Assembly: GCA_002270465.1 (NCBI GenBank)
Contig: NQOF01000001.1
Coordinates: 188,501 to 252,500 of the forward strand
Direction of reading: 5' to 3'
DNA: 64,000 nt
DNA from: Blautia hominis
GTDB taxonomy: Bacteria; Bacillota; Clostridia; Lachnospirales; Lachnospiraceae
The notes under the pieces were generated by a model, which was not told the DNA's origin, searched no databases, and saw only the letters and a program-made list of their open reading frames with translations. Numbering within the stretch: position 1 is the stretch's first letter; every line of letters begins with the position of its first letter. Made by a program: the position numbers and the translations under genes. Shown here one piece after another: positions 36,256 to 45,232 of the stretch.

Positions 36256-37593
36256 ATGAACAGAGATAAAAATACAACGGAAAATATAGCGATCACATTG
36301 ATCAGATTTTGTGTACCTCTTATTTTAAGCAGTATACTGCAGCAGCTCTATAATTGGGTGGATGCCTTTATAGTCGGAAATGCAGCGGGAGAAAAGGCGC
36401 TTGCCTCTATCGGTTCGACGGGTACCATCATTGATCTGTTCCTCAACGCTATTACGGGATTTACACTTGGGCTTTGTATTTTATTTGCACAAAAGTACGG
36501 TGCAGGAAAAAAGGCCCATATTTCAAGCATACTTTCTGTATTTTCCGTTATCCTAGGCGGTGTGTTTTTGCTAATCTCAATCATCGGTATAATAGGCGCG
36601 TATCCGCTGCTTCGTATCATGAATACAACACAGGATACTATTTATATGGCAAAGGATTATCTGCAGATAATATTGATTGGAATCCCTTTCCTTGCCGTAT
36701 ATAATGTTTATGCTTCAGCGCTTCGCGGGATTGGGAACAGCCGTGCACCTTTTGTATCTGTTTTATTTTCATCTGTTGTAAATGTCATACTGGATCTTGT
36801 TTTTGTAATTGTCTGGCACTGGGGTGTTGTGGGTGCCGCTATTGCAACTGTGATATCACAGGCTTTTATGACAATATTTATTATTTTATATAGTGTAAAG
36901 AAGCATTCCTGCCTTCGTTTCTCTGTAAGGAAATGGACATTAGACTACTCCGTTTTGAAAGAGGGGCTTCATTTAGGAATTCCTCCTATGATCCAATCCA
37001 GCATCACTTCACTTGGAGGGCTCATATTACAAAATTTCATGAATGGATTCGGAACACAGACCGTTGCGGCGATCACCACGGCCTACCGCGTGGATACTAT
37101 GGTACTTTTGCCAATCGTGAATCTTGGCTCGGGAATATCCACAATTGTGGCACAGAATTTTGGTGCAGGAAGGAAAAGGCAGATTCCCAAGATTGTCTGC
37201 GTTGGCACTGCAATGATGATTTGCGTTTCCCTTTTGCTGACATTGCTCATAGTGGAGACCGGCGGCTATTTGATCGCTATGTTTGGAGTAAGCCCGGAGG
37301 TAACGGAGATTGGGAAAAATTATTTTCAGACAATTGCTGTTTTCTATGCCATTTTTGGCATTGCGGCGTCGGTTCGGGGCTACATAGAAGGTATTGGGGA
37401 TATACTGTTTTCCAGTATTGCAGGTGTTATTTCCCTGATCTCCCGGATCATATTTTCATATGCTTTTGTTGGATTGTGCGGGAATATGATCATAGCATAT
37501 GCCGAGGCTGGTTCCTGGGGCGTTTTGTTACTTCTGTACACGTTTCATATTTTATTGAAGAAGATTTCTTTAAGATCTAAAAAACAGGAGTAA
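36256..37593 (+). CDS. MATE-family multidrug efflux transporter
   Basis: A 445-residue protein with about twelve membrane helices in two homologous halves. Family segments include FCVPLILSSILQQLYNWVDA, VGNAAGEKALASIGSTGTI and GFGTQTVAAITTAYRVD. It exports cationic drugs or toxic metabolites against Na+ or H+. The start is ATG 36256 with GGGGGAAAG upstream; a longer in-frame reading would run through the terminator hairpin and is rejected. Expression is probably controlled by the leader terminator. Confidence 0.92.
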   Translation: MNRDKNTTENIAITLIRFCVPLILSSILQQLYNWVDAFIVGNAAGEKALASIGSTGTIIDLFLNAITGFTLGLCILFAQKYGAGKKAHISSILSVFSVILGGVFLLISIIGIIGAYPLLRIMNTTQDTIYMAKDYLQIILIGIPFLAVYNVYASALRGIGNSRAPFVSVLFSSVVNVILDLVFVIVWHWGVVGAAIATVISQAFMTIFIILYSVKKHSCLRFSVRKWTLDYSVLKEGLHLGIPPMIQSSITSLGGLILQNFMNGFGTQTVAAITTAYRVDTMVLLPIVNLGSGISTIVAQNFGAGRKRQIPKIVCVGTAMMICVSLLLTLLIVETGGYLIAMFGVSPEVTEIGKNYFQTIAVFYAIFGIAASVRGYIEGIGDILFSSIAGVISLISRIIFSYAFVGLCGNMIIAYAEAGSWGVLLLLYTFHILLKKISLRSKKQE

Positions 37594-37868
37594 AAAGAAG
37601 GAGCAAAAAGAATAAAAGATTTGAACCGGTACACCTCAAGATCTGTCTGAATATAAACGGGGGCACGTAATATCTGTGCAGGCATAGGGCGCACCAGTTC
37701 TTTGCCCTTAAATAAATGCCTAATTTCGCAAAGTGGCGGGGAATGTTCCCATAGTCAGCTCCGTATAGAAGCTGTAACAGACTTTTCCGTCCATCTCCGC
37801 CACTTAGTGCCCTGACACCAGTTTCTGAAACTACGAATACGCTCATCCGTTACAGAATATTAGGCTTT

Positions 37869-38834
37869 CTAAATCCCAAACTCATCAAAAAGTTTCTTCT
37901 GATATTCCCGGTCCATTACTGCCCTCCTGATTTCTTTATAAGCCTCCTCCTGGCATGGTTGCTGTAACAATACTTCGATCAATTGGTTTACTCGTACTTC
38001 TCCACGTTCTTCCCTTTCCTCCATCATTTCCTCAATTGCTGTACACATATCCACCTCTCCCTTCTCATTTTCTTTCAGCTCTTTCAAGGCAGGAACATTC
38101 AGGAATTTTGATACCAGCCAGCCTTTTTTTGCATCCAGATGCATGAACTCATCCTTTCTGGCCTCCAGAAATTCCTTCATCCCTTCTTTATCTTTCAGCA
38201 GCGGGAGCAATTCAAAGACCTCCCGAAGCCCCGTCCTGAAATTACTGCTCTCCACTGTACTGCTGCACACCAAGTTGATCCGGTAATCCTGGATACATTC
38301 CATCCACGGTTTCAGTTCCGGCGGGATATCCAGCATATCATGAAGACTCAGCGGTCCATCCCAGCTCTGCTCCTCCCCATAATAAAAAACGATCGTGATT
38401 CCCGGCAGCAGCCTGTCTTCCCTCTTCATCCCGGAAAGATACTCTGCCCCTTTCTTTAATTTTCCTTCCCCTTTTCTCTCCTTTACAATATGCTCCACCT
38501 GACCCGTATAATCAATGGCATCGTAAAGCATACAGCGGACAGGCATAGCATAATGTACTGCCCTCTGTCCCTCTGCCGCCAGTATAACGGCCAGGCAGCT
38601 ATCTCCAATCACAGACAGCTTCTGCACATCCCGGATTCTCCGGAGTATCACCCGCCTTCCGCCCTCTCTTCCTGCGCGCACCACCTTTTTCTCATTTTCT
38701 TGTTCCAGCATATCCGGCCTGATCACCTGCTTTCCGCCGAACAAGGCGCCGTTAAATAAATCTGCAAAAATCTCGTTATCTGACAGCCCCTCATAGACTT
38801 CCTCATCCATTGCTGTCAGCACAATTCCTTTCAT
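37869..38834 (-). CDS. Rpn-family recombination-promoting nuclease/putative transposase
   Basis: A 321-residue protein with the PD-(D/E)xK-type layout common in Lachnospiraceae: NEIFADLFNGALFGGK near the start, then MLYDAIDYTGQVEHI, LPGITIVFYYGEEQSWDG and a highly charged Glu-rich tail (EEMMEEREERGEVR). Rpn proteins are DNA endonucleases that promote RecA-independent recombination. They occur as many dispersed copies and are often annotated as transposases. ATG 38834 follows GGAAAGGAGGT. No terminal repeats were found around it, so it is not itself an insertion sequence. Confidence 0.75.
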   Translation of the reverse strand: MKGIVLTAMDEEVYEGLSDNEIFADLFNGALFGGKQVIRPDMLEQENEKKVVRAGREGGRRVILRRIRDVQKLSVIGDSCLAVILAAEGQRAVHYAMPVRCMLYDAIDYTGQVEHIVKERKGEGKLKKGAEYLSGMKREDRLLPGITIVFYYGEEQSWDGPLSLHDMLDIPPELKPWMECIQDYRINLVCSSTVESSNFRTGLREVFELLPLLKDKEGMKEFLEARKDEFMHLDAKKGWLVSKFLNVPALKELKENEKGEVDMCTAIEEMMEEREERGEVRVNQLIEVLLQQPCQEEAYKEIRRAVMDREYQKKLFDEFGI

Positions 38835-39220
38835 AGACCTCCTTTCCGGATAAAAAAGCAATGATTGAGCCATCAGATCACAGCACATTTAGCATTTGAT
38901 CTGCCAATTGTATTCCATACCATAAATATAATACAAAAAGCAGTTTATATCAACTATCACTTTGCTAATCATCGCAAACTCTGTCATTCCCACCATTTCA
39001 TCCGTCCATATTCAATTTTATACTTTCTGGAACTTTCGGCAGACCTGCCGCAGATTAAATGAATTGCTTTCCAGATAAATCGATTATACCTTCCTTCTTC
39101 TAACCTGTCAATCCTGTAAAAATCCACAAAAACGAATCATATCCTCTAAATTTTTTCTCCCGCCTGTGACTGCCGGCAGCTCAGTCCGAACAGTATTTTG
39201 TCCGGTTGCAGTTGTGAATC
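38835..39220. other. Intergenic region upstream of the Rpn gene
   Basis: About 385 bp of AT-rich sequence that must contain the Rpn promoter. I see no reading frame, repeat or clear -35/-10 pair that I would support. Confidence 0.3.
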
Positions 39221-39277
39221 AAAAAAGACCTGCCGCTTCAAATACCCTCCCTGACAGCAGCGGCATTTGAAGCGGCA
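39221..39277 (-). terminator. Terminator with perfect 12-bp stem
   Basis: TGCCGCTTCAAA (39231-39242) and TTTGAAGCGGCA (39266-39277), then six T on the minus strand (39226-39221). It ends the transcript of the small monooxygenase-fold gene about 110 bp upstream. Confidence 0.8.
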
Positions 39278-39386
39278 ACTCCAAAGAAACGTATAGCACA
39301 CTACGCTTTGTTTCGCAAAATCCTGTGCCAGGGTCCAAGCCCTAAACTGACCGAAACCCAAATGGAACTTATGAACGGATTAAGCT

Positions 39387-39686
39387 CTAGTATTTTTTAA
39401 CAAGTTTTGAGATCAAGGCTCTACAAGTATTCATTTGGATACAAGCATAAAAATTCTCCGTAACTTCTTTTCCTTGTCCTACCGTTGTAGCGTTATTTGC
39501 GTCTTCTTCTGTTTCCCAAAGAACAAAGTCAGTCCAAACTTTATCTTGTAAGTAATGTTCCCAAGAGATAAATCCTTTCGCTTTAGAAATAACTTCATCG
39601 TGTAACTTTTTTGTTCGTTCGATAAACTGTTCCTCGCTCACATTTTTCTTGAGTTTATAGCTGAAGATCCATGCCGTTTTCGCCAT
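39387..39686 (-). CDS. Small dimeric alpha-beta barrel protein (ABM/EthD-like)
   Basis: A 99-residue protein with the size and strand order of antibiotic-biosynthesis-monooxygenase-like ferredoxin folds: AWIFSYKLKK, GFISWEHYLQD and DFVLWETEEDANNA, with a following helix. Members include haem-degrading and quinone monooxygenases as well as many proteins of unknown role; the specific activity cannot be called. AAAAGGAGA precedes the start. It is the last gene before a strong terminator and lies 78 bp after an acetyltransferase gene. Confidence 0.6.
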   Translation of the reverse strand: MAKTAWIFSYKLKKNVSEEQFIERTKKLHDEVISKAKGFISWEHYLQDKVWTDFVLWETEEDANNATTVGQGKEVTENFYACIQMNTCRALISKLVKKY

Positions 39687-39764
39687 ATAAAGTGTTCTCC
39701 TTTTAAAAATCTGATTTAGTAAATCATATCACACTCATGCATGATAAAACAATTCTTTTGTTCT

Positions 39765-40364
39765 TCAGTTATGTATTCCAGGGAACAAATTTACATATAA
39801 AAGGAACTGCACTTCATCTGCCGCATCCTTATCTCCATAATAGGCATACCTGTTCACTGCGCCTATGTGTGCCCCCTGTTTGAAATAAAAATCCACTGCA
39901 GGAACATTATTATTCTGACATTCTATTTTTAACTGTATAAGTCCTAAATTCTCTGCCCTATCCTTTACCAATTGAAATAGTCTTTGCCCCACACCACAAT
40001 GTTTATAACCGGAATCCACACGGATATCCCACAGAACGCCCAAATCTTCCCGCCCTTCCAGCATATTCAGCTCAGACGAATGACTGCACAGCACAGCTCC
40101 ACCCACTGGCCTGTTCCCATCAAATGCCACAAAAAAATTCCAGTTTTCTAAATCAAACTGCCTTTTCCATCTTTTATAATTAGCGTTTTCTGTAAAATCT
40201 TTTGTATATGGTGATACTTTTTTCTTTTGAAAGGTAATACCATCCATCCCGTTCCCATTAACCTCATAGATTTCTTTCACTCTTACTTTCATCTCTATTT
40301 CATCGTAGACGGAAGCATCGCTTTTGTGTATCTCCACATAATGAATCACAGTATCCTTACCCAT
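39765..40364 (-). CDS. GNAT-family N-acetyltransferase
   Basis: A 199-residue acetyltransferase. The acetyl-CoA loop is YKHCGVGQRL, preceded by strand VLWDIRVDSG and followed by LIQLKIECQNNNVPAVDFYF and FKQGAHIGAVNRYAYY. The second half most resembles streptothricin-acetyltransferase-like GNATs, while the N-terminal 60 residues are less typical. The substrate is unknown. It sits downstream of a broken PEBP gene in the same direction. Confidence 0.8.
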   Translation of the reverse strand: MGKDTVIHYVEIHKSDASVYDEIEMKVRVKEIYEVNGNGMDGITFQKKKVSPYTKDFTENANYKRWKRQFDLENWNFFVAFDGNRPVGGAVLCSHSSELNMLEGREDLGVLWDIRVDSGYKHCGVGQRLFQLVKDRAENLGLIQLKIECQNNNVPAVDFYFKQGAHIGAVNRYAYYGDKDAADEVQFLLYVNLFPGIHN

Positions 40365-40433
40365 GTTTCTCTCCTATATGACTTCTACGGTCTGCGGAAC
40401 GCTGCCGGTACATATTATAACACTTCCCGGAAA

Positions 40434-40918
40434 TCATCGCTTATATCTGCCGGTTATACTGCCCTCCTGGATCACATGGCCCTTTATGGCATCGAGCAGT
40501 TCTTTCCTTCCCGCATCCTTGGGAAGTTTCAAAATACAGTCAAGTGTATAGATGCGAAATACATACCTGTGGGTATTTCTAATAAATATAGGCTGTTTTG
40601 GTCCTCGGTATCTGTTCTTGCCATAAGCTGTTCCCTGTACTGCATTGCCCAGTTCCTGCACCACAGGCCCATATGGGATATTCTCCGGTATCTCCTTTTG
40701 GGGCGGAATATTCCAGATCAGCCAGTGAGTATATTCTTTTACCATAGGAATGTCCAGATCATTCATAATGATCGCAACAGAAACTGCTTTGGGGACAAGT
40801 TCAAAAGGCAAAAAGGCGGTGAAACATCTTCGCCGAAACCAGTATACCTCTTGGGCATATAACCTTCATCCGAAAACGCCTCACATGTAATCTGTAGTAT
40901 TGAATCACTATTTTTCAT
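40434..40918 (-). pseudogene. YbhB/YbcL-type PEBP protein gene, frameshifted by 8-bp tandem duplication
   Basis: From ATG 40918 (GGAG 8 nt upstream) the frame reads a normal PEBP start (MKNSDSILQITCEAF, then GFGEDVSPPF) and then goes out of frame. The rest of the protein (ELVPKAVSVAIIMND, THWLIWNIPP, GHVIQEGSITGRY) continues in the next frame to 40434. The break lies at 40802-40817, where GCCTTTTT is followed directly by GCCTTTTG. Removing one 8-bp unit restores SPPFELVPKAVS and a full 159-residue protein. Either a pseudogene, a phase-variable state or a sequencing error. Confidence 0.85.
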
Positions 40919-40988
40919 GCACAAATCTCCAAACTGTTTTGCTTATATCTTACCACAAAAGAGTACGGATAAACAACGAGGATTTCCT

Positions 40989-41131
40989 GTTACTGTACAC
41001 AGGCCACTGTACCGGGAGGCGTTTTCATGCTGAAAGCATGAAAATCCCGAGGCAGCCAGCGCGATATGAGGCAGAATGCTCCATATCTGTGCATCGCGAA
41101 GCGAGTTACTGGACACGGAGTGAACAGTAAC
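40989..41131. mobile_element. Miniature inverted-repeat element, 143 bp (copy 1)
   Basis: The ends are GTTACTGTACAC and the inverted GTGAACAGTAAC, one mismatch. Flanks are GATTTCCT and CATTTCCT, an 8-bp target duplication with one change. Inside is a perfect TTTTCATGC/GCATGAAAA hairpin. About 95 percent identical by eye (7 differences) to the inverted copy at 61855-61997. No coding capacity, so it must be moved by a transposase encoded elsewhere. Confidence 0.85.
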
Positions 41132-41229
41132 CATTTCCTGTTAGAAACCGATGTTTTACACGCCTCTATATAGACAAGACACATCCCGGCTGTTACAATG
41201 ATCTTATATTATATAAAGGGGGTATCCGT

Positions 41230-41275
41230 ATGTGTGGAAGGACAGCCGATTTCTAAGATCACAAAAAATCGGAGG
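41230..41275 (+). promoter_or_regulatory. Possible leader peptide and ribosome-site hairpin before GNAT gene
   Basis: AAGGGGG precedes an 8-codon frame (ATG 41230, MCGRTADF, TAA). Its end forms CCGATTT (41246-41252), which pairs with AAATCGG (41266-41272), and the latter overlaps the GGAGG of the acetyltransferase. This is the layout of translational attenuators. Short and only suggestive. Confidence 0.35.
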
Positions 41276-41280
41276 ACGCT

Positions 41281-41754
41281 ATGAAATATATTATAAGAGA
41301 AATGTACCCACAGGAATATCCGCTTCTGGCGGAATTTTTGTATGAATCTATCTTCCAGAGAGAGAACGAAACTCCATTCCCAAAAACAATAATACAAAAT
41401 CCGGAATTGCAGATTTACATTCAGGATTTCGGAACTCTGAAAGATGACTTCTGCCTATGTGCAGAGGTGGACCACAAGTTAGCGGGTGCTGTCTGGGTAA
41501 GAAATATTCATGGATATGGCAATATTGATGACGAGACACCGGAATTTGCCATCTCCCTGTTCAAAGAGTACCGGGGCTGCGGCATAGGAACGGAACTGAT
41601 GAGGCAGATGCTGGAATTGCTTAAAGAAAAAGGCTATGAAAAAGTTTCCCTGTCTGTGCAGAAGGAAAATTACGCACTGCGAATGTATGAAAGCCTGGGT
41701 TTTAAGGCTGTCATTGACAAAGATGAGGAATTTATCATGGAGTATCTGTTCTAA
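41281..41754 (+). CDS. GNAT-family N-acetyltransferase (RimI-like)
   Basis: A 157-residue acetyltransferase: ISLFKEYRGCGIGTELMRQM is the acetyl-CoA binding strand-loop-helix, YEKVSLSVQKENYALRMYES and LGFKAVID complete the fold. The start has GGAGG 6 nt upstream. Substrate unknown; amino acids, peptides or small amines are possible. Monocistronic, between a miniature element and a convergent terminator, with a possible attenuator in its leader. Confidence 0.85.
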   Translation: MKYIIREMYPQEYPLLAEFLYESIFQRENETPFPKTIIQNPELQIYIQDFGTLKDDFCLCAEVDHKLAGAVWVRNIHGYGNIDDETPEFAISLFKEYRGCGIGTELMRQMLELLKEKGYEKVSLSVQKENYALRMYESLGFKAVIDKDEEFIMEYLF

Positions 41755-41770
41755 AAAAACAAGTCTAACC

Positions 41771-41802
41771 AAAGGGACTATCAAAACGAGATAGTCCCTT
41801 TT
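41771..41802. terminator. Bidirectional terminator
   Basis: AAAGGGACTATC and GATAGTCCCTTTT flank a short A-rich loop between two convergent genes. Confidence 0.75.
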
Positions 41803-41835
41803 ACACATGAGTATATTCTTTTAGATAACAAAAGA

Positions 41836-43221
41836 CTATTGTTCTACATAATAATTAGGATGAAATTTCAAACTTACCCCTTGTACACCAGTATATACCT
41901 CTAACTGAGCTTTTTGTCCTGGCGCGAAGTTCTTAATTTCCCCTGTATATCCAGTACTGATTATAGTTTCATTTTCATCCAACACATCAACACTACATCC
42001 AAAATATTCAAATGTTACATTTGTAGTGTTTTCCATGTTAACAATATATGTAATATTTCCATAACCATTATCCTTGGCTTCATAGGTATATCCACCAACC
42101 ATATTGTTTATAGCCTCATTCAGCGTGTTTTGTTCATCAACAATTGATGCATCTGTTATTAATTCATCCAATGTTTTTTGATGTTCTTCATCTACAACCA
42201 GCCCATAATCATTTACAAAATCACGAATTAATAATACTCTTGTAGAATATATATCATTCCACATGACGTTATATTTATTAAAATCCATACTATAATAATC
42301 AATTGCCGTCAGTCCATTATTCAGCACTTCAATGTATTTTAATACTTTTTCACCCAAAGCTCCATCTAAAAATTCCTTTGATTGGAAATCACCAACATAC
42401 TCTAATTCAAAATTAATACATTTTTTTATATACTCCATATATTCGGAGCTTCCCAATTTATCTACTTCCTTACCGAATTCTTCTATATATTCTGTTTCCG
42501 AGTAATCCCACCTATCAATTAATCCTTTGCTTAATGCTCTCATAAATTGACCATCAACAGTTTGTTCATAATTACATTTTTCATATAATTCTTTAGAATT
42601 CTTGTATTCGCCTAATTCCAAATATATTTGTCCTGCTTCACTATATTTTTCTTCATCTATAAGTGATTGGGCAAACAGATAATTTGATTCATTACTTTTT
42701 GTTTCAGCATCACCGTAGTCACCTAAACCATCGTACAGTTTAATAGCATCTTCATAATTCCCTTGGGCAAATAAATCATTAGCCATACTTAATTTACATT
42801 CTTTATGCTTAGCATCAGAATCTTTGTAGTCATTTAACTCTTGAAATATTTTTGAAGCTTCTGTATAATTTTTTTCTTCTATTAATTCCAATGCTTTATT
42901 ATATAATCTCATATTTTCAGTCATAAAAAAAACAACAATACCACCAATTAAAATGACACCCGCAATGATTCCTATAAAACCTTTCGTTTTTTTACTTATA
43001 CCTTTTTTCGCAGGATCATTATTTTTCTCATCAGAATCACTTCCTGTTTCGTCTACAATAATCTGACATTTAACATCTGGTATATCATCCGCAACTTCAG
43101 AAATATCACTCTCTTTAATATCTTTTGCACTATGAATAATGATTGGGCAACCACATTGAGGACAACTCACTGCCTTATCACTTATTTCTTTACCGCATTC
43201 TGGACATTTAATTAACGCCAT
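41836..43221 (-). CDS. Zinc-ribbon membrane protein with TPR-like repeats
   Basis: A 461-residue protein. An N-terminal zinc ribbon (Cys6, Cys9, Cys20, Cys23) and acidic linker are followed by one membrane helix (about 82-100), then an extracytoplasmic part of helical TPR-like repeats (residues about 105-220, with recurring A...F.L.(D/E)YKDS or YKNS phrases) and a C-terminal beta domain ending near GVSLKFHPNYY. The gene is clearly AT-richer than its surroundings, suggesting acquisition. GGGAGGA precedes the start. Function unknown. Confidence 0.75.
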   Translation of the reverse strand: MALIKCPECGKEISDKAVSCPQCGCPIIIHSAKDIKESDISEVADDIPDVKCQIIVDETGSDSDEKNNDPAKKGISKKTKGFIGIIAGVILIGGIVVFFMTENMRLYNKALELIEEKNYTEASKIFQELNDYKDSDAKHKECKLSMANDLFAQGNYEDAIKLYDGLGDYGDAETKSNESNYLFAQSLIDEEKYSEAGQIYLELGEYKNSKELYEKCNYEQTVDGQFMRALSKGLIDRWDYSETEYIEEFGKEVDKLGSSEYMEYIKKCINFELEYVGDFQSKEFLDGALGEKVLKYIEVLNNGLTAIDYYSMDFNKYNVMWNDIYSTRVLLIRDFVNDYGLVVDEEHQKTLDELITDASIVDEQNTLNEAINNMVGGYTYEAKDNGYGNITYIVNMENTTNVTFEYFGCSVDVLDENETIISTGYTGEIKNFAPGQKAQLEVYTGVQGVSLKFHPNYYVEQ

Positions 43222-43679
43222 ATTACTATTCCTCCCTCATAATATTACTAAATTAACACAGCATCTTATTTGCTTTATATATTTTAATGTTTTAATTGTA
43301 TCATAATACTACTAATATATCGACATAAAATCCTTTTTTCCTTCTTAGAATTTGACGCCCTCTTCAAACCGTTTCCGTTTTATCTTCACTAAGCTAATAT
43401 TATTTCATGCAATACTTCAGTCAAAAACATCTGATATGTCATCTAACCATGAAAAAAAATTCCCACAGTTTCTAATCCCCTTTTGATATATCAAAGAAGA
43501 TCATTTCCTCCCCATCTCACATCAGTTCACCAAATTTACACACTTCCTCCTCAATTTCATCACAGAATCAAAACATTTTCACCACAATTATCCGATATCC
43601 TATAGACATAAACAAAGAGACAACAAACATACAAACACAAACAAATAATAATAAATGTAAAATTGAGGAGGAATTCATT
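43222..43679. other. Divergent AT-rich intergenic region with htrA promoter
   Basis: About 458 bp between the zinc-ribbon and htrA genes. A candidate htrA promoter is TTCACC (43578-43583), 17-nt spacer, TATAGA (43601-43606). No CIRCE-type or other heat-shock inverted repeat was found, and no reading frame of note. Confidence 0.45.
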
Positions 43680-45119
43680 ATGTCAAACTACTATGATTTT
43701 AATTCAGATAACAACAATAACAACGAGCTGACCCACTACCCGATTCTTTCAGACGGCCCTACAGGCGCACCGGAACCTGATAAAAAGCCATCCAAACGCA
43801 GCAGAAACAAGAAGAAAAACCTTGCAAAACGCATTGGTACCCTGACTCTGAGTGCTGTTCTTTTCGGGTCCGTGGCAGCCGGTTCTTTCCAGGCGGTCAA
43901 TCATATTTACACCGCAAATGCGCCGGCGGCTTCCTCCGGTGCCTCAGCAGACAGCAGTGACAGTTCAAGATCCAGCCTTTTGAAAACAACGGCAGTTTCC
44001 GGCGGTTCCGGTACGAATACGGGAAGCCTGGATGTGTCCGATATCGCAGCATCGGCTATGCCCTCCATTGTTGCCATAACCAACAAATCCGTACAGGAAG
44101 TCCAGAATTATTTCAGCCAGTTCGGATACGGCGGATATCCGCAGACACAGGAGACAGAAAGCCAGGGTTCCGGTATTATCATCGGGAAAAATGATACGGA
44201 ACTATTAGTTGTGACAAACAATCACGTTGTGGAAAACGCAGATACCCTTTCTGTATGTTTTATTGACAACAATGTACTGGAAGCAAAAGTAAAAGGTACG
44301 GACCCGGAGAACGATTTAGCTGTTATCGCAGTACCGCTTGACAGTATTTCCGATGAAACCATGTCAGCGATCGCAGTGGCTAACATCGGTGATTCTGATT
44401 CCCTGAAGGTAGGGGAGCAGGTTGTAGCCATCGGTAATGCACTGGGCTACGGCCAGTCCGTCACAACAGGTATCGCAAGCGCTGTAAACCGTACACTTTC
44501 CGATTCTTCTTCCGAGACGGGTACCGGCACAGATGACTCCGGTTCCGCAACTTATATCCAGACAGATGCAGCCATAAACCCCGGAAACAGCGGCGGCGCC
44601 CTTCTTAACATGAACGGGGAGGTCGTTGGCATCAACTCCGCAAAACTGGCATCCACAGAAGTAGAAGGCATGGGATATGCCATCCCCATGTCAAGAGCCT
44701 CTGACATTATCGAAACACTTATGAACAAAACCACCCGTGAAAAAGTTTCCGAAGGGGAACAGGGCAGTCTGGGAATCAAAGGTGCTGATGTTACAAGTGA
44801 AGCAGAAGAGATCTATGGTCTTCCAAAAGGTGTGTACATCTCAGAAGTCGTTTCCGGCAGTGCAGCCGAAAAAGCAGGCATCTCTTCCGGAAGTGTCCTG
44901 ACAAAATTTGATGGTACATCTATCACAGATATCAGCCAGCTCCAGAGTCTGCTCCAGTATTATAAGGCCGGCGAAGCCGTGGATGTGACACTGCAGGTTC
45001 CGGGCCAAAACAACAGCTATGAGGAGAAAACAGTCTCTGTCACACTGGGAAACAGCACAGATTCCGGAAACTCACAGGAAGAAAACGCTCCTTCTCCGGC
45101 AATGAATAATTTCCGGTAA
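43680..45119 (+). CDS. htrA: HtrA/DegP-type membrane-anchored serine protease
   Basis: A 479-residue protein: Asn-rich cytoplasmic tail, basic stretch, membrane helix (about 54-70), Ser-rich linker, then a trypsin-like domain with His182 (TNNHVVENA), Asp212 (NDLAVIAV) and Ser304 (NPGNSGGALLN), and one PDZ domain (about 365-455). It acts outside the membrane on misfolded or surface proteins. GGAGGAATT precedes the start. The extended N-terminal tail of poly-Asn and Ser/Asp is a loose, non-conserved part. Monocistronic with its own terminator. Confidence 0.95.
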   Translation: MSNYYDFNSDNNNNNELTHYPILSDGPTGAPEPDKKPSKRSRNKKKNLAKRIGTLTLSAVLFGSVAAGSFQAVNHIYTANAPAASSGASADSSDSSRSSLLKTTAVSGGSGTNTGSLDVSDIAASAMPSIVAITNKSVQEVQNYFSQFGYGGYPQTQETESQGSGIIIGKNDTELLVVTNNHVVENADTLSVCFIDNNVLEAKVKGTDPENDLAVIAVPLDSISDETMSAIAVANIGDSDSLKVGEQVVAIGNALGYGQSVTTGIASAVNRTLSDSSSETGTGTDDSGSATYIQTDAAINPGNSGGALLNMNGEVVGINSAKLASTEVEGMGYAIPMSRASDIIETLMNKTTREKVSEGEQGSLGIKGADVTSEAEEIYGLPKGVYISEVVSGSAAEKAGISSGSVLTKFDGTSITDISQLQSLLQYYKAGEAVDVTLQVPGQNNSYEEKTVSVTLGNSTDSGNSQEENAPSPAMNNFR

Positions 45120-45184
45120 CCGTTTTGGACTTATAATCTAAAAGATGTTATCATACATGAAAAATGACTCACAGCATAGAAAAT

Positions 45185-45219
45185 GGCAGGCCGCGGAATT
45201 CATGGAACCGCGGCCTGCC
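45185..45219. terminator. GC-rich hairpin between convergent genes
   Basis: GGCAGGCCGCGG (45185-45196) pairs perfectly with CCGCGGCCTGCC (45208-45219). Only a short T stretch follows, so its terminator activity is likely but not certain. Confidence 0.65.
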
Positions 45220-45232
45220 TGTATCCAAATAT

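Noticed and set aside
37577-37846. 89-codon minus frame between the MATE and Rpn genes
   Set aside because: No ribosome site or recognised family; could be a decayed transposase-like scrap but I cannot support it. Nothing else is evident in 37594-37868.
39146-39361. 71-codon minus frame
   Set aside because: Runs through the perfect terminator stem at 39231-39277; not a gene.
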